This document shows positions 10,393-21,274 of a stretch of 64,000 nucleotides of DNA, piece by piece. Both the position numbers and the translations under genes were made by a program. This DNA comes from Erinaceus europaeus (lineage: Eukaryota; Chordata; Mammalia; Eulipotyphla; Erinaceidae), in contig NC_080165.1 in the NCBI RefSeq assembly GCF_950295315.1, positions 9,760,417-9,824,416 of the forward strand, given 5' to 3'. A model generated the notes under the pieces. It did not search any database, was not told where the DNA came from, and saw nothing but the letters and a program-made list of their open reading frames with translations. How positions within the stretch are numbered: position 1 is the first letter of the stretch; each line of letters opens with the position of its first letter.

Positions 10393-11308
10393 CTTCTTTT
10401 TCTAGCGTTTGCCCTTCTTCCGTAGCCAGTCAACAGCGTCAGGTTGAGCCTGATGTAAAGTTTCGAGACCTCCTTTGAATCTGGAGAGGTGGCAGTCGTT
10501 GACTACGTGGGTCATAGTCTGTCTGGAGCCGCAGGGGCAGTTCGGGTCGTCTCTGGCTCCCCAGCGATGGAACACAGTGGCGCACCGGCCATGGCCTGTC
10601 CTATAGCGATTGAGGAGGGCCCAATCATAACGTGCCAGGTCAAAGCCAGGTTGACGCTAGCAGGGGTCTGTGATGAGGTGTTTGTTCTTTACCTCAGCTG
10701 ACTGCCAACTCTGTTTCCAAGACTCTGGAACAGAGAAGTTCAGTGTAGGCGTAGGGGACCAGATTGGGTGACGAGACGTCAAGCGTTGGACAGGGTGGGC
10801 GAAGATCTCCACGTATATTGGCAGGTCCGGTCGAGCGTAGACGTGGGAAATGAACTTAGATGATGCCGCATCCCGACGAATATCTGGCGGGGCGATGTTG
10901 CTAAGAACTGGCAGCCATGGAACCGGGGTGGAACGGATGGTTCCAGAAATGATCCTCATGGAGGAGTATAATTTGGAATTGACCAGGTGGACATGGGGGC
11001 TACGGAACCATACTGGGGCACAGTATTCTGCAGTGAAATAGCATAATGCCAGAGAGGATGATCGCAGTGTGGAAGCGCTCGCGCCCCATGAGGAGCTGGC
11101 CAGTCTTGCAATGATGTGATTCCTCGCGCCCACCTTTGCTGCAGTTTTTATGAGATGTTCGTGAAATGACAGGGTGCGATCGAGAGTAACGCCAAGATAG
11201 ACTGGCTGGGCTTCATGCCGGATTCTCGTATCGCCAAGCTGCACATTAAGCTCACTTGAGGCCGAGGCATGATGTAGATGAAAAACAGATGATACCATTT
11301 TTGCAGTG
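10393..11308 (-). pseudogene. Jockey-like LINE copy A: C-terminal part of reverse-transcriptase polyprotein
   Basis: The minus-strand frame starts at the truncation near 11308 and includes VYLGVTLDRTLSFHEHL, NIAPPDIRRDA and RLTSRHPIWSPTPTLNF. It ends HRWGARDDPNCPCG...THVVNDC...DWLRKKGKR and TAG (10402-10404). These are hallmarks of the region after the RT domain in jockey/CR1-type non-LTR retrotransposons, including a Cys-x-Cys...His-x4-Cys knuckle. About 300 codons are open except for one AAG-to-TAG stop after DPC. The upstream open frame to 11619 is a chance extension through a SINE. The element is 5'-truncated after 'gcagtg' and flanked by TCAAAAT at 10386-10392 and 11309-11315. The tail after the stop is only AAAAAGAAG. 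The protein is quite unlike L1 ORF2. Confidence 0.88.
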
Positions 11309-11431
11309 TCAAAATAAAACCTCCTGACAAATACTTTTGGTAAAACTGGATGGCCAAATTTTAAGAAAATGAAGTAGATTAAAAACTTGGGTATTTGACT
11401 TGAAACTATAAAATACACAGAAGTAGATACA

Positions 11432-11650
11432 GAGGGGCTGGGTGGTGGTGAACATGGTTTAGTGCACTTGTTACAGTGTGCAAGGACCCAGTTCAAACCC
11501 CCAGTCCCCACCTGCAGGGGGAAAGCTTCACTATTGGAGAAGCAGGGCTGCAGGTGTCTCTCTGTCTCTCTCCCTCTCTGTCTCCCCCTTTCCTCTTGAT
11601 TTATGGCTGTCATAGCCAATAAATAAAGATTAAAAATTGAAAAAAAAACA
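11432..11650 (+). mobile_element. SINE-B
   Basis: Sense copy from 'ggggctgggtggtggtgaac' to an 'aataaataaagattaaaaattgaaaaaaaa'-type tail, just upstream of LINE copy A. Confidence 0.92.
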
Positions 11651-11689
11651 GTAAAAAAAACAAAAAGAAGATACAGGCCATCTACTTCA

Positions 11690-12010
11690 AGATTTTAACA
11701 TTAGAGATACAGTTGTAGATTCAGCACCATGGACAAGGGGAAAATCAAGAAAGAACAAATCCATATACTATGTTAAATCAAAAATCTTTTACACATTGAA
11801 AGAAACTACCACAAGACAAAAAAAAATATATAAACCATTAATCCCCCAGTAAATAAATTTAAAAAAATCAGTCTAGCAAGTGGGAACAGATATTTGTATA
11901 TCATATACATGACAAGGACTTATATCTAGAATATCACTTAGAATAAATGTAGACTTAAACAAACAAGCAAAGTAAAATCTGATAACTTATGATGGAAACA
12001 TTGTACAAGA
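11690..12010 (+). repeat. Old L1 ORF2 fragment
   Basis: Degraded sense L1 ORF2 3' region. 'cttttacacattgaaagaaact' and 'gacaaggacttatatctagaat' resemble the L1 block before the C-terminal domain. Many stops. Confidence 0.5.
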
Positions 12011-12374
12011 ACTGGGCCCTGGGTTACTTGTAAAAGGGGAAAAATGCAATCCTGAATAATTACTAAATACTCAAATCTCGATTTAAAACTCCTTCAGCTT
12101 TCCATGCTAAACTAATTCTTGCTGTAGAAAATAATTCTAAAGAAAGGATTTCTTTAAATTATTACTATAACCAAATAACTTGGTGCTTGGGTTACTTTAA
12201 AAAATCCCATGGTTAGCATTTACGTTACTATACTTGACCTCACCATGACTTAAGTCATTTAATGTTATCTACTGATAACTATGTCTTTGACACTGACAGG
12301 ACCAGATTATTCTGATCTACAGTAGTAGGTAGCTTGGTATTTGAAAAAATAAGTTATTTTTAGAAATGCTTTAA
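12011..12374. other. Unique AT-rich DNA
   Basis: No feature recognised. Confidence 0.4.
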
Positions 12375-12510
12375 CAATTTAAGCCCAGTGCCAGAACCCA
12401 ATAAGTTTACAAATTTGAAACATTAAGTGCTAGAGTAACTGAATATAGACTCAGAACTGAAATATTGGCAGTTAACAATCTTGAGACATATCCAATCGAT
12501 ATTGATCCTG
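12375..12510 (+). repeat. Unnamed repeat, partner of 55738-55875
   Basis: Shares 'gtttacaaatttgaaacattaagtgct' (with small differences) and 'ctcagaactgaaat' with 55738-55875 in the same order and orientation. Not L1, SINE or R. Confidence 0.6.
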
Positions 12511-12529
12511 ACATATTGAATATTGATTT

Positions 12530-14810
12530 ATAGGGTTATAAGTTCATTTGAATGTAATTTAATACCGTTCCTATCACTAAAGTTCTGTGTCCCCAACCAC
12601 AGCCCCATACAGTGGATCTGGAAATGTGTGAATGTATGCTCCCGCCAGAGTCTTTCGCTTTGTTGCAAAGACTCAGTCCAAGTCTGCCTTGTGTTTCCCC
12701 TTATGTTCCTATATCTCAATTTCTGTCTATGAGTGGGGTAATCCCATATTCATCTTTCTCTGTATGGCTTATCTCACTTAGCACGAGTCTTTTACATCCC
12801 ATCCAAGATGAGGTGAAGATGGTGAATTCATTATTCTTAATAGATAGGAGGTATTCCTTTGTATATATACTACAACTTTCTCAGCCAGTCATCTGTTATT
12901 GGATATCTAGGTTGTTTCCAGGTTTTGGCTATTACAAATTGTGTTGTTATGAACATAGGTGTATACCAATATTTTTGAATGCTTGACTCCTTAGGATATA
13001 TCCTCAGGATGGGAATTGTTGGGTCATAAGGCAGATCCATTTATAGCCTTCTGAGAGTTCTTCAGACTTCTCTCCAGAAGGGTTGGGCCAATTTACATTC
13101 CCACCAGCAGTGCAGGAGGGTTCATTTGTCCACAATCCTTTAACATTTGTTTTTGCTATACTTTATGATGTATGACATTCTCACAGGAGTGAAATGGTAT
13201 ATCATTGGTTGTTGACATGTTTTTTGTTTGTTTTTTGTTTTGCATTTCACTAAAAATCAATGACTTAGAGCATTTTTTTTCATATGTCTGTTGGATCTCT
13301 ACTGTGGTGAATATTTTGTTCTTATCAGAGGATTTCCCATTTCTGTATGGAGTCATTTTTACTGTTGTTTCTGAGTTTGGTGAGATCTTAATATTTTTTT
13401 TCTGGTGTATGACCTGTAAACATCTCAATTTCTGTAAGGAGTATCTTTGGGTGGCAGTTTCTTTTGCTGTGCTTTTTAATTTTTTGTTATCCTATTGATT
13501 TATTTTTGTTTTAGTCTTCATCATAATTAGATTTATATCATTAAAGATACCTACAAAATTTAAATGGAAAAATAGTTTCACCAACAATTTCCTCTAAGTA
13601 TTTGATAGTTTCTGGTCTAACATCCAAGTCCCCCATCCATTTGGAGCTTTTGTTTCTGGAGAAATACTTTGGTTTAGTTTTCATTCTTCCGCACATTGTA
13701 ACTCAATTTTCCCAATGCGGTTTATTTATGAGACTCATTAGATTTCTGTAGGTGTGGGGGCCTTACTTCTGGGCTCTCAGTTTTATTCCACTGTTCAGTG
13801 TTTCTATTTTTATTCTAGTACCAGGCAGTTTTGATTACAATGGGCCTATAATACAGTCTCAAGTCTGGGAGTGTGATGCCTCCAGTTCTATTTTTTCTCA
13901 AGATTGTTTAAGCAATTCTAGGTGTTTTCTGGTTCAAGATAAATGTGTGTAATTTTTGTTCTATTCAAGCAGACATGCAGAGGTTACACAGGCTCCTGTG
14001 CTAAGTATGGATAGACATGGGCCTGAGATCGGATCTATGGGGTTTATAGTTAACAGTATGTATATACTTTTACCATATCTGGGAGATTTTCTCTGCATTG
14101 ATTTAACTTTCTAGTCCTATTTACAACTCTAACACCATCTTCCCAGACAATGCTTTCAGCCCACCTGCATGTTAGCTATTGGGCTCAGGCAAAAATTAGT
14201 AAACTCATAGAATATACCTAAAATAGATTTCATAGTTTCTTCCAACATGGAGACCCCGAATATCATCTGCTCTATCCTCACCTTTCTGTACCTGATTATT
14301 AAACAACTTGTTCTGCTTTATATTTAATGCTTTTTTAGCCACCAAGTTGCAGATGCTACCATGAAGCCAACATGACTTCCCTGGGCAGATGACCTCACCA
14401 CTGTACCCTGAAACCTCACCTCTCAAGAGTCCTGCCTTAGTAGAGAAAGAGTGAAACAGGCTGGGGGTGTATATCAGCCTGTCAATGTCTATGTCCAGCA
14501 GAGAAGCAATTACAGAAACCAGACCTTCCACCTTCCATACCCCATAAAGAATTTTGGTCCGTAATCCCAGAGTGATAAAGAATAAGGTAGCTTCCAATGG
14601 AGGGGTTGGCATGTGGAACCCTGGTAGTGGGGTTGTGTGGAATTGTACACTTCTTATTCCACAATCTTGTCAATCATTATTAAATCATTAATAAGAAAAA
14701 TGGTGGGACCTTGTAGGGATTATATTAAATTTGTATATGGCTCTGCATAGAATATTCATTTTTATTGTGTTAATTCTTCCAATACATGAACATGGAATAT
14801 TTTTTCACTC
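12530..14810 (-). mobile_element. Old L1, antisense, 3'UTR and ORF2 3' half, interrupted
   Basis: 12530-13967 resembles 540-2310 of the first L1 at lower identity ('catctgttattggatatctagg', 'cccaccagcagtgcaggagggtt', 'gtgatgcctccagttct'). It continues at 14701-14810 after an R insertion. The ORF2 reading frame is lost. Confidence 0.8.
13968..14700 (+). repeat. Family R retroposon, older subfamily, inside L1
   Basis: Sense copy. It opens with 'gcagaggttacacaggctcc', passes the 'gggagattttctctgc' and 'acagaaaccagaccttccacc' blocks, and ends 'aatcattaataagaaaaa'. L1 text continues on both sides. Confidence 0.8.
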
Positions 14811-15356
14811 TCATAGCAGTCACCTAAAAATCTATTCACACTTGTATTTGTGGCAGTGATACTTGCAATAGCTATCATTTGGGAAAAACCAAGAAACTAA
14901 TAGTATACGACTATAGCTTCATCCCCTCTGGAGTTTGGATGACCCTTCATAGATTTGCAAAGTGGAAACACAGGGGTCTTGGCCTTTGATTTCCACTTTA
15001 ACCTATGATAAATCACGGCTACTCTGCAGGGTAGGCAGGGCCTTCAGGGGGGCATTACCCTGATATAAGCTGGGAGAATTCCTTGTAAGGCCATAGCAAT
15101 GATATGAGTATTTTGGCTCTGGGAATCTTGCTATTACATTTCAGGATCTAGGACATAAATAGCTCAGGAAATATATTGGTAGAATGATACTGTCTTTCAG
15201 TTACCATATAAGATTTACCAGATTAAACACAAAAATACGTCAATATAATTAGTAGGTATTACTTAATTCCTTAAGGTGTTGGCCATGTGTAATTATTATT
15301 TTTATTTTATTTTATTTTTTATTTTAATTATTTATTTATTTTTTAGATAAAGAGAT
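14811..15356. other. No gene; weak old repeat traces
   Basis: Degenerate text with no reading frame or structure I can name. A T/A-rich simple stretch lies at 15296-15370 before the next SINE. Confidence 0.4.
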
Positions 15357-15639
15357 TTTTTAATTTTATTTATTTATTCCCTTTTGTTGCCCTTGTTGTT
15401 TTTTTTATTGTTGTAGTTATTATTGTTGTTGTCGTCATTGTTGGATAGGACAGAGAGAAATGGAGAGAGGAGGGGAAGACAGAGAGGAGGAGAGAAAGAT
15501 AGACACCTGCAGACCTGCTTCACCGCCTGTGAAGCGACTCCCCTGCAGGTGGGGAGCCGGAGTTCGAACCGGGATCCTTATGCCGGTCCTTGTGCTTTGC
15601 GCCATCTGCGCTTAACCCGCTGCGCTACAGCCCGACTCC
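15357..15639 (-). mobile_element. SINE-A, antisense
   Basis: Near-consensus copy, including 'gagttcgaaccgggatcctta' and the terminal 'gctacagcccgactcccta'. Confidence 0.93.
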
Positions 15640-15649
15640 CTATTATTTT

Positions 15650-15898
15650 ATTTTTATTGCCACCAGTGTGATTGCTGGGGCTCAGTGCTTGCAAGACGAA
15701 CCTATTGTTCATAACAACTATTTTTTTTCCTTTTACTTATGTATTTCTCTTCATTTACTTTTGTGAGAGAGAGAGAGAGAGAGAGAGGGGAGAGAGATTA
15801 TACCACCAAAGCTTCCTTCAATGCAGTGGGAGTTTGGCACAAGTCTGGGTCACCACATAGTTAAGCATTACGTTGGCTATTTCACCAGCCTCTTTTTA
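15650..15898 (-). repeat. SINE-A-long tail fragment and old tRNA-derived SINE
   Basis: 15652-15700 is the 'gattgctggggctcagtgc' tail module of the long SINE-A. 15765-15898 is an older antisense SINE with (GA)n, 'accaccaaagcttccttcaa' and 'ggctatttcaccagcc'. Confidence 0.6.
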
Positions 15899-15899
15899 T

Positions 15900-16070
15900 T
15901 TCTTTTTATTTTATATAACAAAGAGATACTGAGAAAGAAGAGAGACACCTTCAGCACTGCTTCGCCACTCATAAAACGTCCCCCCTGCAGGTGAGGGCTG
16001 AGTGCTTGAATCTGAGTCCTTGCTCATGGTAACCTGTGTGCTCAACTAGGTGCAATACTCCCTGCATCCC
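15900..16070 (-). mobile_element. SINE-B-like, diverged, antisense
   Basis: 'gagagacaccttcagcactg', 'cccctgcaggtgagggctg' and 'gtgctcaactaggtgc' mark the SINE-B core at lower identity. Confidence 0.7.
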
Positions 16071-16564
16071 CACCCTGGCCATGTGTAGTCCTTGGATTTT
16101 TCATGTTTATCCATCAAAACCTGCCCTTAATGGTGCTAGAAGACATTATTTTACACTAAATAAATCATTGACATTTTATGTTTCATAAAAACTATATGAA
16201 TTTTGCTTTAGTATCTAAAAGCCTGTTATTATTTTATATATAAAGTAGTCTTTAACTAACTCTGCCATTTAATTACTGTATTATTTTTCCATGTTTCCCA
16301 TGGCTTGCAGTAAGTTTCAAGTATACAATATACTGTTGTAAAACTTACATGTATATTTCTCTCATATTAAAGAAAAACAAATAAGGACAAAGGTAATAAG
16401 CATTACAGCAGTAGTAGTTGTAGTAATAATTATATTAAGGCCTGCTATTTGTACAACATGCCACAGCTTAAAATTGAGAAAAGGTTGCGTTGATTTAGTT
16501 GAAGTTAGCAGAGGCAGTGTCACAGGATAGGGTTTCAAGAGGAGAAGCATCAAGAAATACAAGA
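16071..16564. other. Unique AT-rich DNA
   Basis: No gene or repeat recognised. Confidence 0.4.
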
Positions 16565-17385
16565 AAAGTCCCAGAGGTTCCAGGACTGGGAGAGATACAG
16601 ATTTTACAAAGAATGTGAACTCAGACTGACGGGAACTCAGAGGTCACACAGGGCTCTGTGCTAAATATGAGTAGACATGGGCCCTAGGTCAGATAGATGA
16701 GGTAAGCACTTAATGGTATCTATGCAATTTCCTCATGTTTGGGAGCAACTCTCTGCCCCAATCAAGATTTCTAGCTCTATTTTCAACTCTGACACCATCT
16801 TTCCAGACAATATTTTTAGTCCACTTGCTTGCTTGCTATCTGGTCCAGGAAAAAATTACTAAAGTCATGGGCCACTACTAAATATACCACATACCTAAAT
16901 ATGGACTTCCTAGCTTCTTCCCACCTAAAGATCCCTAATTCCATCTGTTCCATTCCTACTTTGGAACTTCTGATTATTAAACAATTTGTCCTGCTATATA
17001 TCTCACGGCCTTTCATCCACCAAGCTGCAGACACTACTAGGATTCCATCCTGACTTCCCTGGACAGATGACCTCACCAACATCCTTTGGAGCTCTCTGGA
17101 GCCCTATCCCACTAGGGAAGATAGAAACAGGCTCAGAGTATGGGTTAACCTGCCAATGTCCACATCCAGTGGAGAAGTGATTACAGAAGCCAGACCTTCC
17201 ATAGTCTGCACCCCATAAATAATTTTGGTCAGTTAATCCCAGAGGGATAAAGAATAGGGAAGCTTTCAATGGAGGGGATGTGACGCAGAACTTCGGTGGT
17301 GACAACTATATGGAATTATACCCTTGTTATCTTACAATCTTGTTAATCCTTAATAAACCACTAGTGAAAAATCTTAAAAAATACA
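16565..17385 (+). repeat. Family R retroposon, older subfamily
   Basis: Sense copy with 'aggttccaggactgggag', 'gagcaactctctgccc', 'gacttccctggacagatgacc' and the 3' end 'ttaatccttaataaaccac'. Closest in the window to 13968-14700. Confidence 0.8.
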
Positions 17386-17989
17386 CTTGAGAAAAGGATT
17401 ATGGAAATGGATTTCAGATATAGATTATTATGTAAAGAACTCCCCGATTAACTACACACGTATTAGTTGTGAAAGCTTAGCTGGCTAAATTGCTCAATCT
17501 ACAAGGAATGTCAGTTTTCCTGCTTATAAAATATAAATCATAATATTCCAACTCACTGGGATGTTTTCAAAATTAAACAAGTTCATATTTTTTGAAGTTA
17601 CCAAATTATTTCCTCACAAAGTAAACACAAAATATTTGTGTGACGTCATGACTACACTGTACATAGCATTATTGTTTTTTTAATTTATAAAATGGAAACA
17701 TTGAAAAGACCATAGGCTAAGAGGAGTACAACTCCATACAATTCCCACCACCAGAACTTCATATCCCATGCCCTATTTTAAACACTTATGCAAAGTATTA
17801 AAACTAAATGGTTATTTAAGGACTGACTTGATATATGTGGTTAATAAATATAATTTCTTTTCTACAAAAGAAACAAAATACAAAGATGTTGCTGTATATA
17901 GGTTCCCTACACCTTTTGTTATTTCAAGGAACAAACACTATTATTTTTAAAGAGGAGGGAACACTAGTGTTATAGTAACCAGATAAAAG
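17386..17989. other. Unique DNA with short R fragment
   Basis: 17670-17790 is an antisense R 3' end ('ttataaaatggaaacattga', 'caattcccaccaccagaact'). The rest is unassigned. Confidence 0.5.
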
Positions 17990-18125
17990 CTCAGAGAGAG
18001 AAGAAAGACCTTTGGAGCACTATTTGTGAAGCTTCCTTCATTCAGGCAGAGACTGGGGCTTGAACCCAGATCTTTGTATGTTGCTCATGCACTTTCTACT
18101 AGATATATCACTGTCAAGCCACTGC
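17990..18125 (-). repeat. Old tRNA-derived SINE, antisense
   Basis: 'gcttccttcattcaggcag', 'ggggcttgaacccagat' and a GA-rich flank show a diverged SINE head. Confidence 0.55.
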
Positions 18126-18934
18126 AGGTATGAGTATGAATGCTACTATATAGCTAAAAGTCTACCAGGACTATAGAATGAATAAAACAAACTATTTCAG
18201 AAATTACCAGGCTAAGGAAGAATGAGGTAAAGTAAATACAGCACAAGTTTTGTTTTTCTCCCATATATGTATTTGCATAGCTTTTACAGAATATATATGG
18301 TGTCTTGCAACAAAGCAAAGGATTCTGGGGAAGAAGGGAAGGAGTGTCCAAGGGAAGGTTTGGGATCCTTGTGCATGATAGTGGAGAAGGGGATGAGGGT
18401 AGTTTGCAGACTTCTATCATGGGGACATGAGAAATTGCATCCATGTTTTAACATCTTTATTGTAAACCACTAACCTCCAATAGAATTATAATAAATAAAT
18501 AAATAAATATCAAATGTACATATACACCAAAGGCATGAACCCACACACATATATACACCAGAGGCAATGATCATTGGCCCTATATATTTTTTTCCTCTGT
18601 GCTGAATGTTTGATTTTCTATAACCATTTCACATTCCCATTAAAAGAAAGAAGTAATAAGTGTTCATTTGCATTCAGATGTGCTTTGCTGGTTTCCTTTT
18701 AGCTAAACATGCAAATTGCCATCATTGGCAAATTGATTATACAATTAGATGGAAATCACCTCTTCATTCTGTTTTTTTCTAAAGTATGAAGATTTTCAAC
18801 TATCCAGATCCATTTGCCTTTTTCTGTGTTTCACATTCTATGTGAATTTTAATAATCAGTTTTTGAAATCACTGCTTAAGGAAATCTCTAATATTGCATG
18901 AAGATGTGCTTTAGATTTGGATTTATTAATAGCT
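18126..18934. other. Unique AT-rich DNA
   Basis: No gene recognised. Simple (AAAT)n at 18492-18512. Confidence 0.4.
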
Positions 18935-19375
18935 TTTTCTTTTTTAATTTATTTTTTACTTATAAAAAGGAAACATTGACTAAACCATAGGATAATAGGG
19001 GTACAACTTCACAAAATTCCCACCAGAACTCCATATCCCATCCCCTCCCCTGATAGCTTTCCTATTCTTTATCCCTCTGCGAGTATGGACCCAGGGTCGT
19101 TGTGGGATGCAGAGGTGGAAGGTCTGGCTTCTGTAATTGCTTCCCCACTGAACATGGGCGTTGACAGGTTGATCCACACTCCCAGCCTGTCTTTTCTCTT
19201 TCCCTAGTGGGGAAGGGTCTCTGGGGAAGCAGAGCTCCAGGATATATTGGTGGGGTCATCTGTCCAGGGAAGTCTGGTCGGCATCATGTCAGCACCTGGA
19301 AGCTGCTGGTTGAAAATAGAGTTAACATACAAAGCCAATCAAATTGTTGACTAATCATGGACCTAAAGGCTAATA
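18935..19375 (-). repeat. Family R retroposon, antisense
   Basis: Begins with the T-rich complement of the tail, then 'ggaaacattgactaaaccatagg', the pyrimidine block 'ccatatcccatcccctcccc' and 'ctgaacatgggcgttgacagg'. It ends in 'atggacctaaaggcta', where the copy is 5'-truncated. Confidence 0.85.
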
Positions 19376-19899
19376 GCTTTTTCCAAGATTATCATTTGTG
19401 GAGTATCAATGAAGCTATATAAAAGACAGAAGGAAAGATGTTCTAGGAGTGTTGACTAACATTTTATCCTAAAATAAGAAAGAAGCAAGAGAACGGAGAT
19501 ACCATTTTAGTGAAATGTGTTCCCTTTTAGCGCTAGATGGTTATATTCATGGTCTTTTAGCTAAGGCTAAATCTGACTGAATATCCTCTTTGACCTTTCA
19601 CATTTTCCTTCTGTAGTTACGTCTGTTGCTTTAGTAAAGCAGCACATTTAGTACGTCTCTCAAGTCTGGTTTCTTAGCCCTCTGCTTGTGTCTATTTATA
19701 CCACTCATTCATATAACTTCTATCTCACTTCCAAATATTTCTGGCCTTGACCTAAATTCTAGCTTTACATGTCTATAAAAGTTTCTAGAATATATTTTTA
19801 TTGGCTATCTTAAGCTGAAAAGTCTAAAAGATGATCTTTGCTGTCTTTTTTTTTTCTTTTGAGTGTATCCAATGATAAAGAGTGACCTGAATCTTGTAG
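19376..19899. other. Unique AT-rich DNA
   Basis: No gene or repeat recognised. Confidence 0.4.
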
Positions 19900-20640
19900 A
19901 TGCTACTAATGTAAATGGCAAGTCAATGTCATTGACAGGAATTGTGAAGAAAGCTACAGTGAACATAGGTGTGCCTACAAGTGGAATTGTTAGGTCAGAT
20001 GGTAATTATATTTTAATGATGTGAGTAAACCACTATACTATTTCTTTTCTTTTCTTTACTTTTTTTTTTTTTTGCCTCCAGGGTTATTGCTGGGGCTCAG
20101 TGCCTGCACCATGAATCCACTGCTCCTGGAGGCCATTTACCCCCTTTTTGTTGCCCTTGTTGTAGCCTTGTTGTGCTTATTATTGTTGTTGATGTCATTC
20201 ATGTCATTGTTGGATAGGACAGAGAGAAATGGAGAGAGGAAGGGAAGACAGAGATGGGGAGAGAAAGATAGACACCTGCAGACCGGCTTCACTGCCTGTG
20301 AAGCGACTCCCCTGCAGGTGGGGAGCCAGGGACTCCAACCCATATCCTTACGCAGGTCCTTGTGCTTCGCACCATGTGCACTTAATCCACTGCTCTATGC
20401 CCGACCCCGCTTTATACTGTTTCTACAGTGACTACACTATAATAAATGACTGCCAACAACACGCGAATGTTCCAATTTCTCTGTACCTTTGTCTTGCTTA
20501 TTATTTTTTTGTGTTTTACTAATTGTTATCCTCAGTGAAGTTGCTTTGTATTTATTCAAATATGTTGTCCATTTTTAATTGGATTGTTTTTGTTACTGAG
20601 TCATAGGGGTTCTCTCTATGTTCTGTATTTTATCTCTTTT
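19900..20640 (-). repeat. Old L1 3' region, antisense, interrupted by SINE
   Basis: 'ctacagtgaacataggtgtgc' and 'tggaattgttaggtcagatgg' before the SINE, and 'gactgccaacaacacgcgaa' after it, match mammalian L1 ORF2/3'UTR text in reverse complement. Confidence 0.6.
20055..20408 (-). mobile_element. SINE-A long form, antisense
   Basis: SINE-A with an extra 3' module (20074-20133) that starts GCCTCCAGG and ends CCTGGAGGC, a perfect 9-bp inverted repeat. The usual core and 'ccgacccc' end follow. Confidence 0.9.
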
Positions 20641-20929
20641 TATGGTTTAACTAATGATATAATACTTGTTTACAAAGTGACAAGTTCTCAGGGATCGTTT
20701 CACACTTGTGCATGTATACAATGACAAATCCTTGTGACTACCCTTCCCTGAATCTCCGATAACTGCTATAATTTTTACAAAGTCTAGGAGACAGTTTGGC
20801 TGTTAATAATATTATTATTTCTTTGGAGGTCCATGTGTTTTAGTTATCTGAACTCGACATTGAGCTAAAACAGTAATTGTCTTTTACCTTTTAACTTCAA
20901 ATAGCATTATCACCTCCGGTTCCCTCTAC

Positions 20930-21270
20930 CTGGTCCTGAATGATACAATTTGATCTTTTTAATTATAAAACAATAGTCCATTGAACATAAGTATGACACA
21001 TTCTTTATGAAATAGAGAGTATGTGGAGAAAAAGGAACTTTGGTATGCTCTTGGTGGAAAAGCAAACTGGTATAGCTTATATGGAAAACAATAAGGAGTG
21101 TTCTTAAACTAATAAATGCAGATAAACCTTGTGATCCAGCAATACCATTTCTAGGTATATATCCAAAGGGCATAAAAACCATTATTTGAAGAGATATATG
21201 CACCTCTATATTGATGGCCCCGCAACAGGAAAGCTATGGAAGCAGCTGAAATACCTGCCAACAGAAAGAC
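20930..21270 (+). repeat. Old L1 ORF2 3' fragment, sense
   Basis: 'gtgatccagcaataccatttc', 'taggtatatatccaaagggc' and 'gctatggaagcagctgaaat' are the typical L1 ORF2 C-terminal coding text in sense orientation. Confidence 0.75.
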
Positions 21271-21274
21271 TGGA

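Noticed and set aside
10657..11619. 320-codon open frame, the longest in the window, as a host gene
   Set aside because: Its C-terminal two thirds are the jockey-like LINE copy A. The N-terminal part is antisense SINE-B and flanking DNA read by chance.
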